NCBI GenBank assembly: GCA_028819235.1
Contig: JAPPMC010000193.1
Span: 1 to 41,287 of the forward strand
DNA from: Bryobacterales bacterium
GTDB taxonomy: Bacteria > Acidobacteriota > Terriglobia > Bryobacterales > UBA6623
DNA: 41,287 nt
Direction of reading: 5' to 3'
Below are positions 16,586 through 26,331 of the stretch, piece by piece (position 1 is the first letter of the stretch; each line of letters opens with the position of its first letter). The notes under the pieces were generated by a model. The model was given only the letters and a program-made list of their open reading frames with translations. It was not told the origin of the DNA and ran no database searches. Position numbers and translations under genes: made by a program.

Positions 16586-19500
16586 TCAGCGGATGTATAT
16601 GAACTCCTTCAGGTTAAATATTGCGTGCGCCATGTCGCGCCAGACGGGGATGCTGTCCAGCAATGCCTCCGGTTGTTCTCCGTGCAGTACGCCGAACTCC
16701 GCCGTCAGAGCCGCCATGCGCCCCAATTCCGGCTCGGCGGGGGGCCGGCCCAAAGCCTTTCGATACATGGTCCGCAGCCGGTCTTCGACCGACGCGCTGG
16801 ACTCTCTGACCAGCGCTCGTGCCCAAAACTCGGCCTCTCCAACGACGAATCGGTCGTTCATCATCGTAAGGGCCTGGCGGGGCACATTGGTGACGTCCCG
16901 CCGCCCTCTTGCGGCCGCGGGGGGAGGAAAGTCCAGCGCTTCCAGTAATGACGCGCCCTCGTGGCGGGTCACCTTCAGGTACAGGCTGCGCCGGCCGCGG
17001 CCGTCGAGCGGGCCCGACAGCAGTTTCCGGTACGGTTTGGGCTCCTCGCGGTGCGGGTGAATGCTCGGGCCGAACATTGTGGGGTCGAACTTGCCCGAGA
17101 CCGCCAGGATCGAGTCCCGTATCGACTCGGCTGTCAGGCGTCGCGCCGGATATTGGTGGAAGAGTTCGTTTGCCGGGTCTGCTTCGCTCGCTCCGGCGCG
17201 GGCTGCGCTGGATTGCTGGAACGTGCGGGACATCACGACATTGCGGATCGCCTCCTTGATCGACCAGCCATCCTCCACGAACCGGGTCGCTAGGTGGTCC
17301 AGCAGGTCCGGATGCGATGGGCGCTCGCCGAAGCGTCCGAGGTTGTCGACGGTCGCGACTATGCCCCGGCCGAAGAGGTGGTGCCAGATTCGATTGACCA
17401 TCACTCTCGCGGTCAGGGGATTCCGATCGCTCGCGATCAGCTCCGCCATTTCACGGCGTCCGCTCCCCCGCGGAAGGGGGTCATTCGAGCCATCGCCGAG
17501 CAGTGACAGGAAGCCTCGCGGAACTTCATCACCGAGGTCTTCAGCGTTGCCGGACTTGAGGATCCGGGCGTTCCGGCCGTCTTCGAGGTCGGCCATGCCT
17601 TGGATTACTCGCGGTGCGCCCAGCCGCCGCTCCAGCGCCCGGTATAGGTCGACTGACTGCCTAAGGTGAGGCGTCAGGTGCTTGGAGTTTGCCAAGAGGC
17701 CATTGGCCAGCAGCCACTGCAGCCAGCGTGCCTGATCGTCCGTCGCAGTGCCGTCGCGCCACGCCTCTACAGCACGGCGGACGATTGCCGAGTACCTCCC
17801 CGCAAGGTCGGCCGCGTCGGCGGGAGGACCCGGGGAGAAGAGCTCCGCTAGGTGGCCTAATTCGTCCTCGGGCAGCTCTTCGCAGTCGTGGAGTACGGCG
17901 CGAGTGATGCCGAAGAACGACCGGGGATCCGCTATCTGCTCGTCGCTGATGTCCTTCATCCGGTCGGGACGGTCCGGAAGCCGAGGATTGTCGTGCTTGG
18001 TGACAAGTTCCGCGTAGATGCGGTACTGGCTGTGCTCGGCCCGCAAGGGGATCCTGATCCAGCCGACTTCCGGCTGGTCAATAGGCCGGTAGTGCTCACT
18101 GAGCATGCAATTGTCCAGGACGGTGCGCCAGGACGCCAGCTTGCCGCCGACCACGCGGAGGCTGAGGTACTGCCGGTCTCTGGGGAGGTAGGGGGACCGA
18201 AGGGCTCCGTTCAGCTTCGCCGACAGCAGGTGCGTGTACAGGCCCGCCGGGAAGATCCCAGACAGGACTTCGGCACCGTTCGGCAAGATCGAGAACTGTC
18301 CACTCGGAGCGGAAAGGGTCTCGAAGGCCCGGCCCTCCGCGTGCCAGCCCGAGAGGTTTCCCGTGCCGAAATCGGCGATGACGTCGAAGGTCTGCTCATT
18401 GAATTCGGCGTACTGACGGCGACGCAGCTCGTATCGCTCGACAAGCCGGTCCCAAGATTCCGTCGAGAACGCGCCGGCCCTGACGACGGCCGCCCAAGGT
18501 GCCAGCGGACTTCGAATGTCCGGTCCAGAGCCCGCTGCAAGTTCCCGGATTCTCTCGGCGCGCTCTGGGTCAAGGACGGTCGAGCCATCGCTGGCGGCTG
18601 GTAGCGGTGGACGTCCTTGGAGCGACGCCAACAGGTGCCGCTTAAGGTCCCTTGCCTCTGCAAGCCAGAAACGGGCCATCTCTCCCCGAATCTCATCTCT
18701 TGCCCGCGCCATACGTTCCTTCAGCGCCCTGTCGACCTGGTGCGTGTCAACAGTCCTGGTGACCATCCTTGAGCTGTCTAGAACGCCGTAGATGCTGTAG
18801 TAATCGGCCGTCGGGATCGGGTCCAGCTTGTGGTCGTGGCACCGCGCGCAGGAGACGGTCATGCCCTGAAATGCCTTGCCGAGCGTGTCGATCTGGTCGT
18901 CGACCACGTCCGTGCGGACCTCCCGGAACATGGTGCAGTCGTCGTGACCCTGCTCGCCGAGGCGGAAGAAGAACGTGCCGACAAGTGACTCGTTGACGTC
19001 GCCTCGCGCGTTGAGGCGAGGCTCCTCCAGCAGGTCTCCGGCGATGTGCTCACGGATGAGCTGGTCGTAGGGTACGTCGTCATTCAGTGCCCGGATCAGG
19101 TAGTCCCTGTAGAGCCAAGCCCCGTTGTTCTCATAGTTCCAGTCGTTCCCGAGGGTTTCCCCGTAGCGCACGACATCCATCCAATGGCGGGCCCAGTGCT
19201 CACCAAAGTGCGGGGAGTCCAACAGCTCGTCAACTGTCGCCGCATACGCACTAGGCGAGGTGGCGGACACGAAGTCGTTGACCATTCTTGGAGTCGGTGG
19301 CAAGCCCGTCAGAACGAGGCTCAGACGCCGGAGCAGCGCCCCGCGCTCCGCAGGCGGACTCAGCTCCAGCCCAGCCCGACTGAGCCGGGCTTGGATGAAC
19401 CGGTCGACAGCGTGCGTGCCCTCCGCCTCCATGCCGCTTTCGGGGGGCGGCGGGTTCCTGACGGGCTGGAAGGCCCAGTGCTCGCGCCGCATCGCGTCGT

Positions 19501-19939
19501 ATTGCTCCGCCACCTCGGCGGGGCCGGGCGGGGCGTCCTCGGAAGGCCATGGTGCCCCCCGCCGGACCCATTCCTCCAGGGCCGAGATCTCCGCCTCAGA
19601 GAGGCTCTCGCCCAGCGGCATCTTGATCGACTCGTGCCGCACGGCTTGGATCAGCAGGCTGTCGTCCGGTCTTCCAACGGCGATAGCCGGCCCCCGATTC
19701 CCTCCCGCCGTCACGGACGCACGAGAGTCGAGCCTCAGCCCGGACATGGCGTTCGCCTCGCCGTGGCATGAAGAGCACCGAGTCGCGAGAATCGGCCGGA
19801 CCTCGCGCTCGAAGAATTCGACATCCGCGTCCCCCCAATCCGGCGCGGCTGCCAGGGGACCGCCACCCAACAGGCAAACAACACCCGCCAAGACCGTTCG
19901 GGTTGCCAGCGGGCGAAGAGGTCTATCCGAGTTACGCAT
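16586..19939 (-). CDS. Exported PSCyt1-DUF1549-DUF1553 (PSD1) cytochrome
   Basis: A 1117-residue protein. I start it at ATG 19939, which opens a signal peptide (TRTVLAGVVCLLGGGPLAAA); the open frame extends 54 codons further upstream. The order is as follows. PSCyt1 carries the heme motif CSSCH (residues 55-59) and AMSGLRLDSRASVTAGG. DUF1549/PSCyt2 follows (about 178-390), with HFGEHWARHWMDVVRYGET and a second CxxCH, CARCHDHKLDPIPTADYY (364-368). After a linker comes DUF1553/PSD1, with NPLTARVMVNRIWHHLFGRG, NLGRFGERPSHPDLLDHLA and VPRQALTMMNDRFV. Family function is unproven; it is exported and often adjacent to DUF1501, as here (10 bp). Confidence 0.93.
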   Translation of the reverse strand: MRNSDRPLRPLATRTVLAGVVCLLGGGPLAAAPDWGDADVEFFEREVRPILATRCSSCHGEANAMSGLRLDSRASVTAGGNRGPAIAVGRPDDSLLIQAVRHESIKMPLGESLSEAEISALEEWVRRGAPWPSEDAPPGPAEVAEQYDAMRREHWAFQPVRNPPPPESGMEAEGTHAVDRFIQARLSRAGLELSPPAERGALLRRLSLVLTGLPPTPRMVNDFVSATSPSAYAATVDELLDSPHFGEHWARHWMDVVRYGETLGNDWNYENNGAWLYRDYLIRALNDDVPYDQLIREHIAGDLLEEPRLNARGDVNESLVGTFFFRLGEQGHDDCTMFREVRTDVVDDQIDTLGKAFQGMTVSCARCHDHKLDPIPTADYYSIYGVLDSSRMVTRTVDTHQVDRALKERMARARDEIRGEMARFWLAEARDLKRHLLASLQGRPPLPAASDGSTVLDPERAERIRELAAGSGPDIRSPLAPWAAVVRAGAFSTESWDRLVERYELRRRQYAEFNEQTFDVIADFGTGNLSGWHAEGRAFETLSAPSGQFSILPNGAEVLSGIFPAGLYTHLLSAKLNGALRSPYLPRDRQYLSLRVVGGKLASWRTVLDNCMLSEHYRPIDQPEVGWIRIPLRAEHSQYRIYAELVTKHDNPRLPDRPDRMKDISDEQIADPRSFFGITRAVLHDCEELPEDELGHLAELFSPGPPADAADLAGRYSAIVRRAVEAWRDGTATDDQARWLQWLLANGLLANSKHLTPHLRQSVDLYRALERRLGAPRVIQGMADLEDGRNARILKSGNAEDLGDEVPRGFLSLLGDGSNDPLPRGSGRREMAELIASDRNPLTARVMVNRIWHHLFGRGIVATVDNLGRFGERPSHPDLLDHLATRFVEDGWSIKEAIRNVVMSRTFQQSSAARAGASEADPANELFHQYPARRLTAESIRDSILAVSGKFDPTMFGPSIHPHREEPKPYRKLLSGPLDGRGRRSLYLKVTRHEGASLLEALDFPPPAAARGRRDVTNVPRQALTMMNDRFVVGEAEFWARALVRESSASVEDRLRTMYRKALGRPPAEPELGRMAALTAEFGVLHGEQPEALLDSIPVWRDMAHAIFNLKEFIYIR

Positions 19940-20348
19940 GCGAGGCCACGCGGCAGGAAGCCAAGGGACCGCCACTACGGTAGCCGAACTGTCGACCCGG
20001 CACGACCATCCACTCGCGGCTCCGGGAATTAGTCGGGAAATAATCGCCAATCCAGCCAAGACTGGGACTCGTGCAGTTAGGCTTTGGCAGTACGTCGGCA
20101 TGGGGAGAGTTCAGCAGGTCCGTCCTCAGGGACAGTTGCGTAGGTCCTTGCCGATTGTCGTCGGACCGGATGCCTGGCGCACAGTCGCCAAGGAAGGTGA
20201 TCGCGCATGGCCATGGGGATTCGGCGTCGGGCAGGCAATGCCCTCTGGTCTTCCCACCGCCGGAGCCTGCGCGATTCGCGAAGTCCAACGCGGAGCCGGT
20301 GGCGCTCATCCGGCGGTGCGGTCGGACCGGCTACGGTCGCCCGATCCT
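19940..20348. other. Intergenic region upstream of the PSD1 cytochrome
   Basis: 409 bp upstream of the 19939-15118 operon and downstream of the small coiled-coil membrane protein. I find no convincing gene. The promoter of the cytochrome operon should be here, but no -35/-10 pair stands out. Confidence 0.4.
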
Positions 20349-20735
20349 TCAGCGAACCTGTTTGGACGGCGGGTGACCATCTCCAGCCGCAGAACCCCCT
20401 TCCGGCTTTGCTGGCTCCGGACTACCGAGATCCTCCGGATTCCGCTGGGCAAGATAGCGAAGCACCATTGACCTGATCTCGCGAACATCATCGTGCAAGT
20501 CGTCGATGCGCCGGTTGATGTCGTCGATGCGCCGGTTGATGTCGTCGATGCGCCGGTTATAGTCCTCGAACCGGGCGCTTAGGAGGTAGCCTTGGCCCAA
20601 GACAAGGCCTCCGACCACCAGGACGGACGTGACGATGAACTGCGTGTCGCGCGTTAGTCGCTTCGGAGGACTGGGCTCAGCCGTCGGGGTGACAGCATCG
20701 CGCCCGGAGGTCTCTCGATCCACGCCCACGCGCAC
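20349..20735 (-). CDS. Small single-pass membrane protein with heptad-repeat coiled coil
   Basis: About 128 residues from GTG 20735, which has GGCGG a few bases upstream; the frame stays open to a TTG at 20792. It has a basic N-terminal segment, one transmembrane helix (FIVTSVLVVGGLVLGQGYLL) and then a coiled coil. The coiled coil has three near-identical heptads NRRIDDI, NRRIDDI and NRRIDDL followed by HDDVREIRSMVLRYL. The tail is Pro/Gly-rich. The heptads come from a 21-bp DNA repeat (20499-20561). Predicted topology is an inner-membrane anchor with a short oligomerising stalk. No named family is recognised. Similar short proteins with tandem heptads are common and variable, so function is unknown. 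Confidence 0.68.
   Translation of the reverse strand: MRVGVDRETSGRDAVTPTAEPSPPKRLTRDTQFIVTSVLVVGGLVLGQGYLLSARFEDYNRRIDDINRRIDDINRRIDDLHDDVREIRSMVLRYLAQRNPEDLGSPEPAKPEGGSAAGDGHPPSKQVR
20499..20561 (-). repeat. 21-bp tandem repeat, three copies, within a coiled-coil coding region
   Basis: Three head-to-tail 21-bp units lie at 20499-20519, 20520-20540 and 20541-20561. The first two are identical and the third differs by one base near its end. The unit is exactly seven codons, so copy-number change by slippage would lengthen or shorten the coiled coil by one heptad without breaking the frame. Confidence 0.9.
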
Positions 20736-21157
20736 ATTGTATCCGCCCAGCCTCTGCCGCACCTGCGCGGGGCCACGAGGGCTCGCCGACAACTAGGGGT
20801 CTATTGGCTCCTACGGGTCTCGAGCGACGCCGATGCCAGAGCGCGCGACCAGCCAGACCGGGTGGCGAGCCTGCCGATCCCTGAGGCCGGACGGCAGCTT
20901 CCTGCGCCCTTACGGGCGAAGATTTCTTATGAAGAGGCCCACCGTTCCACGTGGAACACCCTGCCCGCTGCCAGATCCCGTACCACGCCAAAGCGGTCGC
21001 GATCAAGTCTGCGCGATCGGGTGTCCTACGTTGTCAGGCCCGGCCCATCGCTCGGACCCCCCCGGGAGTTCACCAGTACGGGCCTTCCCCCGCCCCGGAA
21101 CTTCGAAGGGCCCTGCCCCCGGCCGGGGACTGGGCCCTTGCTCGCGAGGCTTTCGGC
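20736..21157. other. Intergenic region downstream of the TonB-receptor-like gene
   Basis: About 420 bp between the TonB-receptor-like stop (21158) and the small membrane protein. No supportable gene. A GC-rich hairpin at 21106-21139 follows the receptor stop codon and is listed separately. Confidence 0.45.
21106..21139 (-). terminator. GC-rich hairpin after the receptor gene, terminator candidate
   Basis: AAGGGCCC (21106-21113) pairs perfectly with GGGCCCTT (21132-21139). Between them lies the palindrome CCCCGGCCGGGG (21117-21128). It sits 19 bp beyond the stop of the receptor gene. There is no clear T-run on the minus strand, so it is either a weak intrinsic terminator or an mRNA-end-stabilising stem. 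Confidence 0.4.
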
Positions 21158-24100
21158 TCAGAAGATGAGCTTGAGCGCGAACTGATTTGTTCGCATCTGC
21201 CGCGCGCTCGTGATCACGCCGAAGTTCCGCGACCTTGGATTGCTGTTCGGGTTGTTCCAATTCGGGTGATTCGCGAAATTGAATGACTCGAAGCGGAACT
21301 GCAGCCGATACTTCTCGGAGAGGGCGAAGTCCTTCATCAGCGAGAAGTCCCAGTTGTTGAAGCCGGGTCGCTGAAGCGTGTTGCGGCCGCGGTTTCCGTC
21401 CCGGTACGTCAGTTCGTTGAAGCCCTGCGCGTCAGGAACGCTGCAGGCGATCGTCGCCGAGCGCCCGTCGGAGCCCTTCTTCCAAAACTCCTGCGGGGTC
21501 GGGTTGCTGGTGTGCGGATCCCCGATCGCGTCGCCGCGGTTGTTCTGGCCCGTGCCGTTGAGGTCGCTGCAGTGGCCGCCGTAGATCGGCGTGCCGTTAG
21601 ACAGCGTGATGATCGAACCGATTTGCCATCCTCCCGCGATTGCTTGAACGGCGCGGCTGTCGAACCGTACCGGGAGTTCGTAAAGGATCGAGGCCGTGAA
21701 TCGGTGCGGCGTGTTGAACTGCGACAGGTCGCGCTCCTTGCGAAGGTTGTAGTTGTTGGTCGGGAAGAGCACATCACCGGAGTTCGTGCGGATCGCCGAT
21801 CCGGTATCTATAGCCTTGGACCACGTGTATCCGATCAGGTAGGTCAGCCCTCGCGTGGGACGCTGCTGCAGCTTGACACCCAGCGCGTTGTAATTCGAGT
21901 TGACCACGTTCCCGATGGTCTGGATGCGCCCGTACACGTCGCCCCACGGCCGGCGGTTGTTCGTCAACGTCCGGTCGAGCGGGCCGCTACGCTCGATCGG
22001 CGTATTGAAGCCGTACATGCGCTGCAGCTTGTGGCCCGCGTTCCCCGAGTAGCCGACCTCGAACAGGAGCGTGTCGGTGGGCTGTCTCTGGATGTTGAGC
22101 AGGTACTGGTGGATGTACGGCGTACGCCGGTTGGCATCATTGGCGAAGGTGTAGGGCTGCTTGAAGCACGGACCCGAGAAATCGCCGCAACCTGAGGATT
22201 GCTGGTTGGCCCAGGGGTTGTCTAGGTTGTCCAGCGGGAACAGGTCCTGCGAGCGCGCCGTCTGTCGGACACCGAAATTGAGCCCCATGTCGAAGACCGG
22301 GTTCCCGGTGTCTTGGGCGTAGAAGACGCCGTAGCCCGCCCGGATCGTGGTCTTCTCCCCGAGGCGGTAGGCCAAGCCGAAGCGCGGGGCGAAGTCGTTC
22401 GTGTCCAGCACCTGCGTCGCCCGGTTGTGCAGCACATCGTCTCCAGTCGCCTTCGGCACGATGTCCGCGATGCGAAAGGCAAGGCCCTCGTGGAAGTCGC
22501 CGTCACCCGGCCGCACCAGAACGGGCGTCTGGCAGTCCGGATCGATGGCCCGTTCAGAGGCCCCTGCACAGAACAGCTTGACGTTCATGACGCCCCGGTA
22601 CCGGTCGGCGAACGGCGGCGTCAGCTCGTACCGCATCCCGACGTTCAGGGTCAGGCGCGGCGTGACTTTCCACGAGTCCTCGAAGTACAGCGAGAAGGCC
22701 CGCGACCGAAACTGTACGTTGGCGATACCGGGCGCGCGGGTCGCTTGTCGCGTCCAGCCCAGCAGGCCAGTGGCGAACGCGTCGCCCGTCCTGGTCAAGT
22801 TGGAAGGCAGAGCGGTGTAGCGGCTAGGGAACTGAAAGTGGCCGCACGGGAACTGGTTGCCGATCTGGTTGAAGCGACGCTCGATGATGTCTCCTCCGAA
22901 CTTTAGCGTGTGGTTGCCCCTGATCCAGCTCACGTTGTCGACGATCTGGTAGGTCCGGTTTCGGTTGATGAAGGGGCCGCCTGTCTGTTCGCCCCAGCCG
23001 GCAACCTCGTTGTTGCCGTTGAAGCTGATCTGCGGAGTGCCCCAGGCCGCCTCGATTTGGGATGTCAGCCCCGGGATCGCCAGTTCGGCCGTCACGTCGC
23101 GAATGCCGTTGAAGTATGTCAGCCGGTCGTTGTCGAAGAGGTTTGCGCCCAGTCGCAGCTCGTTCACCAAGGTCGGCGAAAACGTCCGCGTGTTAGAGAC
23201 CATGATCTGGTCCACGAGGGTCGTCGTCCGCAAGTCGCGGGGCTCGAAGTTCTGCCCGCTAGTCAGCCGCTCGTCCCCCCAGCTGTAGCGGCCGAACCAC
23301 TGTGATGCTGCGCTCTCGCTGAAGTCGATGCGCGTCGTGAACTGGTCCCAGTCGAGCGGGTCCGGCGCGTTGCGCACGTAGTTCCACGCGGGGTTTGTCC
23401 CGCCGACCACCGCCCCGGCCACGTTCGGCTCGGGATAGAACTCGAACATTTGCACGAACGGCGTCTTGAAGCGGGACGTCGGGATCCGCCGGTTGGGAAA
23501 GGGATCCGCGCTGCCTCCTGTTGCATCGTCGCGGATCGTGTCCGGATCGTAGATCGGGAACAGGTTTGCGATTGAGAAGTCTCCCGCGCGCATGGCCGCG
23601 TCCGCGACGGTCGACCGCCGGATCCCCTCGATGCGCTGACGGAAGCCCTCGAAGTTCGCCATGAAGAACATCTTGTTCTTGACGATCGGCCCAGCTACCG
23701 TGAAGACGAACTGATTGCGCCGGAACGGGTTCTTTCCCCCGGGCTGCAGCCATGGGCGCTTGGATCTTGTCGTTGCGCAGGAACTCGAAGACCGAGCCGT
23801 GAATGTCGTTTGTCCCGGCCCGTGTCGTGACGTTGATCTGCGACGTGGACTTGCCGAACTCTGCCGAGTACACGCCCGTCTGCACCTTGAATTCCTGCAG
23901 TGCGTCGACGGACGGCCGCACGACGAATGTGTTGACGTTCGGGTCCGTGTTCTCGACCCCCTCGAGGGTGAAGCGGTTGTACTGCAGGCGCTGGCCGCTG
24001 CCGAGATTGCCTGGTTGGCGCGCTCGCCGCCCTGGCGCGAGTTTGCCTGACCGCCCGACCCCATCTCTGCGGACACGTTCGGGCTGAGCTTGACCAGATT

Positions 24101-24532
24101 GAGGTAGTTGCGGCCATTGATCGGCAGGCCGACGATGCGGCGCTGTTCAATCACGGCTCCCAGTGCCGTCGAGGACGCTTGCAGCATCTGCGCAGCGGCC
24201 TCGACCTCGATCACCTAGGTCACCACGCCGATCTCAAGCGTGAAGTCCACTCGCGCCACGTCGCCAACTTGCAGCGTCCAGTCCTCCTGGCGTGCGGACT
24301 TGAACCCGTCCGTCTCCGCCTGCAGGTCGTACACGCCAGGGCTGAGGAACGGGACGGTGTAGTTGCCGGACTCGTTGGTCTCGGTCTCTCGGGCGACGTT
24401 CGTCGCCGTGCTTGTGATGGTCACTTTCGCGCCGGCTATCACCGCGCCGGTGAACTCCCCAAACGTCTGGCCGCCGGCAGCAACCGCGGCTAGAATCGCG
24501 GGCACTCCTACCCGCAATGCTCTGAAGAACAT
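21158..24532 (-). pseudogene. CarboxypepD-reg/TonB-dependent-receptor-like outer-membrane protein, disrupted
   Basis: From ATG 24532, with GGAGG 7 bp upstream, the frame encodes a signal peptide, a carboxypeptidase-regulatory-like domain (YTVPFLSPGVYDLQAETDGF) and then VARVDFTLEIGVVT before a TAG at 24215-24217. Reading on in the same frame gives VIEVEAAAQMLQASSTALGA, LPINGRNYLNLV, later the plug and barrel, and a terminal FALKLIF with the C-terminal Phe of outer-membrane barrels. Between about 24008 and 23757 the true sequence (LQYNRFTLEGVENTDPNVN, then TSQINVTTRAGTNDIHG) is in another frame, so two compensating shifts are needed. The N-terminal FTGAVIAGAKV also lacks the usual V-TDPSG-A spacer. 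The TAG fits a C-to-T change of a CAG codon. In the absence of readthrough or recoding the gene is dead; sequencing indels could explain the frameshifts but not so easily the TAG. Confidence 0.82.
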
Positions 24533-24560
24533 CCTTAAGCCTCCAGAGCCCCGGTGTAAT

Positions 24561-24607
24561 CTAACTGACCCCGCCCTCCGCTAAGGAAGGCACCCGCTAA
24601 CTGACCC
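24561..24607. repeat. Two 11-bp direct repeats in a divergent promoter region
   Basis: CTAACTGACCC occurs at 24561-24571 and again at 24597-24607, 36 bp apart start to start. The region separates the receptor-like gene (minus, start 24532) from the cobalamin adenosyltransferase gene (plus, start 24661). On the minus strand the proximal copy reads GGGTCAGTTAG and runs into ATTACACC, overlapping a possible -10. Equally spaced direct repeats in a divergent promoter suggest a regulator binding site; no regulator gene is adjacent. Confidence 0.5.
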
Positions 24608-24660
24608 AACGATAGCAGCAGCCGCGACGCTTTCCGTCGTGCCGCACCTAAGATTGGATC

Positions 24661-25278
24661 ATGGCAGAGAGCACCTTCCGCGAGCCGGCGATCGCGCTCG
24701 ACCGCATCTACACGCGTGGGGGCGACGCAGGCCGCACAATGCTCGTCAACGGGCGGCGCGTCCCCAAGGACGACCCGAGGGTCGAAGCCTACGGAACGAT
24801 AGATGAGCTCAACGCTTGCATTGGGCGCGCCCGCGAGCGTGCGGTGCGCGACAGCGGCAAATGGCCATGCCTTGCCGCGCTGTGCGCTGCGCTTCTGCGT
24901 GTGCAGCACGAGCTGTTCAACCTCGGCTCGGAGGTGGCGACGGATCCGGACGAGCTCGGCGAGCGCCAGCCTAGGATCCTCGGTTCCCACGTCCGGCTCC
25001 TTGAAGAGGAAATGGACAAGCTGACCGCCCAGCTGGCCCCCTTGCAGTCGTTCGCGCTTCCCGGCGGCTCGCTGCTGAATGCGGAGCTGCATGTCTGCCG
25101 AACGGTTTGCCGCCGGGCGGAGCGCCGGGTGACGGGCCTGTCGGAGGGCGGGGCTTCCCCGGGGTTGCCGGGCCGCTACCTGAATCGGCTCTCTGACGCG
25201 CTGTTCGTCTGGAGTCGCTGGGCCTGCCAGTGCACGGGCAAGCCCGAGACGCTGTGGCGTGCGAACCCTGCCCGGTGA
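24661..25278 (+). CDS. Cob(I)alamin adenosyltransferase, PduO type
   Basis: A 205-residue protein with the PduO-type ATR signature. ATP-binding YTRGGDAGRTMLVNGRRVPK lies near the N-terminus, RVEAYGTIDELNACIGRAR follows, and the C-terminal half has CRTVCRRAERRVTGL and YLNRLSDALFVWSRWA. It transfers adenosyl from ATP to corrinoid Co(I) to make adenosylcobalamin, in the cytoplasm. The length fits the family (about 180-200). No cobalamin biosynthesis or B12-dependent mutase gene is adjacent. The downstream SAM-cycle genes are only loosely related in theme. The ATG at 24661 is the natural start; no strong Shine-Dalgarno sequence is visible. Confidence 0.92.
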   Translation: MAESTFREPAIALDRIYTRGGDAGRTMLVNGRRVPKDDPRVEAYGTIDELNACIGRARERAVRDSGKWPCLAALCAALLRVQHELFNLGSEVATDPDELGERQPRILGSHVRLLEEEMDKLTAQLAPLQSFALPGGSLLNAELHVCRTVCRRAERRVTGLSEGGASPGLPGRYLNRLSDALFVWSRWACQCTGKPETLWRANPAR

Positions 25279-25347
25279 GTGTCGGGCCCGACAGCCGGCT
25301 TGCATCCAGACCCCCTCGACCGGGCTCCGTGGGGCCATAATGGCTGC

Positions 25348-26331
25348 ATGCTCACGCGAAGGGGATTCTTGGCCTGCGGCCCGGCGCTGGTCGGCTTGGG
25401 CGGATGCGCGCAGGAACGAGGGCTGCCTGTCGTGGGTGTCGTGCCGAAGGGCACCAACCACATCTTCTGGCAGTCGGTGCACGCTGGCGCCGTCAAGGCA
25501 GGCAGCGAGTTCGGCCTCGAAGTCCTCTGGAACGCCCCCCAGATGGAGATTGACAGCTCGCGCCAGATCTCGATCGTAGAGAACCTCATCACTCGCCAAG
25601 TCGACGGCATCGTGCTGGCGCCCGTCGACGCCGATGCCCTGGTGAACGTAGTCGAACGCGCCGCGGACAGCGGCATCCCGGTAGTGATCTTCGATTCGGC
25701 CATCAACACTGACCGCATCGTGTCGTTCGTCGTCACCGACAACTACAAAGGCGGGGTGATGGCGGCCGAGCGCATGGGGCAGATCCTCGGCGGGACCGGC
25801 AAGGTGGGCGTGATCGGCTTCATGCCGGGCAGCGCCTCCACCATGAAGCGCGAGGCCGGGTTCGTCGAGACCATCGCCGAGCGCCATCCGGGCATCGAGG
25901 TGGTCGGGGTGACGTTCAACATGGCGGACCGCGCAAAGGCGCTCTCCGAGGCCGAGAACATGATGACCGCCCACCCGGATCTGGCGGGCTTCTTCGCGGA
26001 CAACGAGTCGAGCCTGGATGGCACGGTGCAGGCGGTCAAGCAGCGCGGCTTGGCCGGCAAGGTCCAGATCGTCGGCTTTGACGCCTCCCAGACGCTCGTC
26101 GAGGACATGCGGGCCGGCGTGATCGATTCGATCGTCGTCCAGGATCCGTTCAAGATGGGCTACGAGAGCACGCGTCAGATGTCCCTCCACCTGGCGGGCC
26201 AGCCGACGACGCCGCACATAGACTCCGGGGCCTACCTGCTGGAACCCGGCAACGCCGATACCCCAGAGATGCAGGCTGTGGTCTTCCCCGACCTTGAGCG
26301 CTGGTTGGGGTCCGGCGCTGGTGGCCACTGA
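25348..26331 (+). CDS. Sugar-type ABC transporter substrate-binding lipoprotein (Peripla_BP_4)
   Basis: A 327-residue protein. I start it at ATG 25348 because it opens MLTRRGFLACGPALVGLGGC, which joins a twin-arginine-like RRGFL to a lipobox (LGGC). That implies a Tat-exported lipoprotein. The body is a ribose/galactose-type periplasmic-binding fold: GVVPKGTNHIFWQSVHAGA, SIVENLITRQVDGIVLAPVD, IPVVIFDSAI, FFADNESSLDGTVQAV and VQIVGFDASQTLVEDMRAG. No ATPase or permease gene is adjacent, so it is an orphan here. It overlaps the start of tadA by 11 bp if tadA begins at GTG 26321. Confidence 0.9.
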   Translation: MLTRRGFLACGPALVGLGGCAQERGLPVVGVVPKGTNHIFWQSVHAGAVKAGSEFGLEVLWNAPQMEIDSSRQISIVENLITRQVDGIVLAPVDADALVNVVERAADSGIPVVIFDSAINTDRIVSFVVTDNYKGGVMAAERMGQILGGTGKVGVIGFMPGSASTMKREAGFVETIAERHPGIEVVGVTFNMADRAKALSEAENMMTAHPDLAGFFADNESSLDGTVQAVKQRGLAGKVQIVGFDASQTLVEDMRAGVIDSIVVQDPFKMGYESTRQMSLHLAGQPTTPHIDSGAYLLEPGNADTPEMQAVVFPDLERWLGSGAGGH

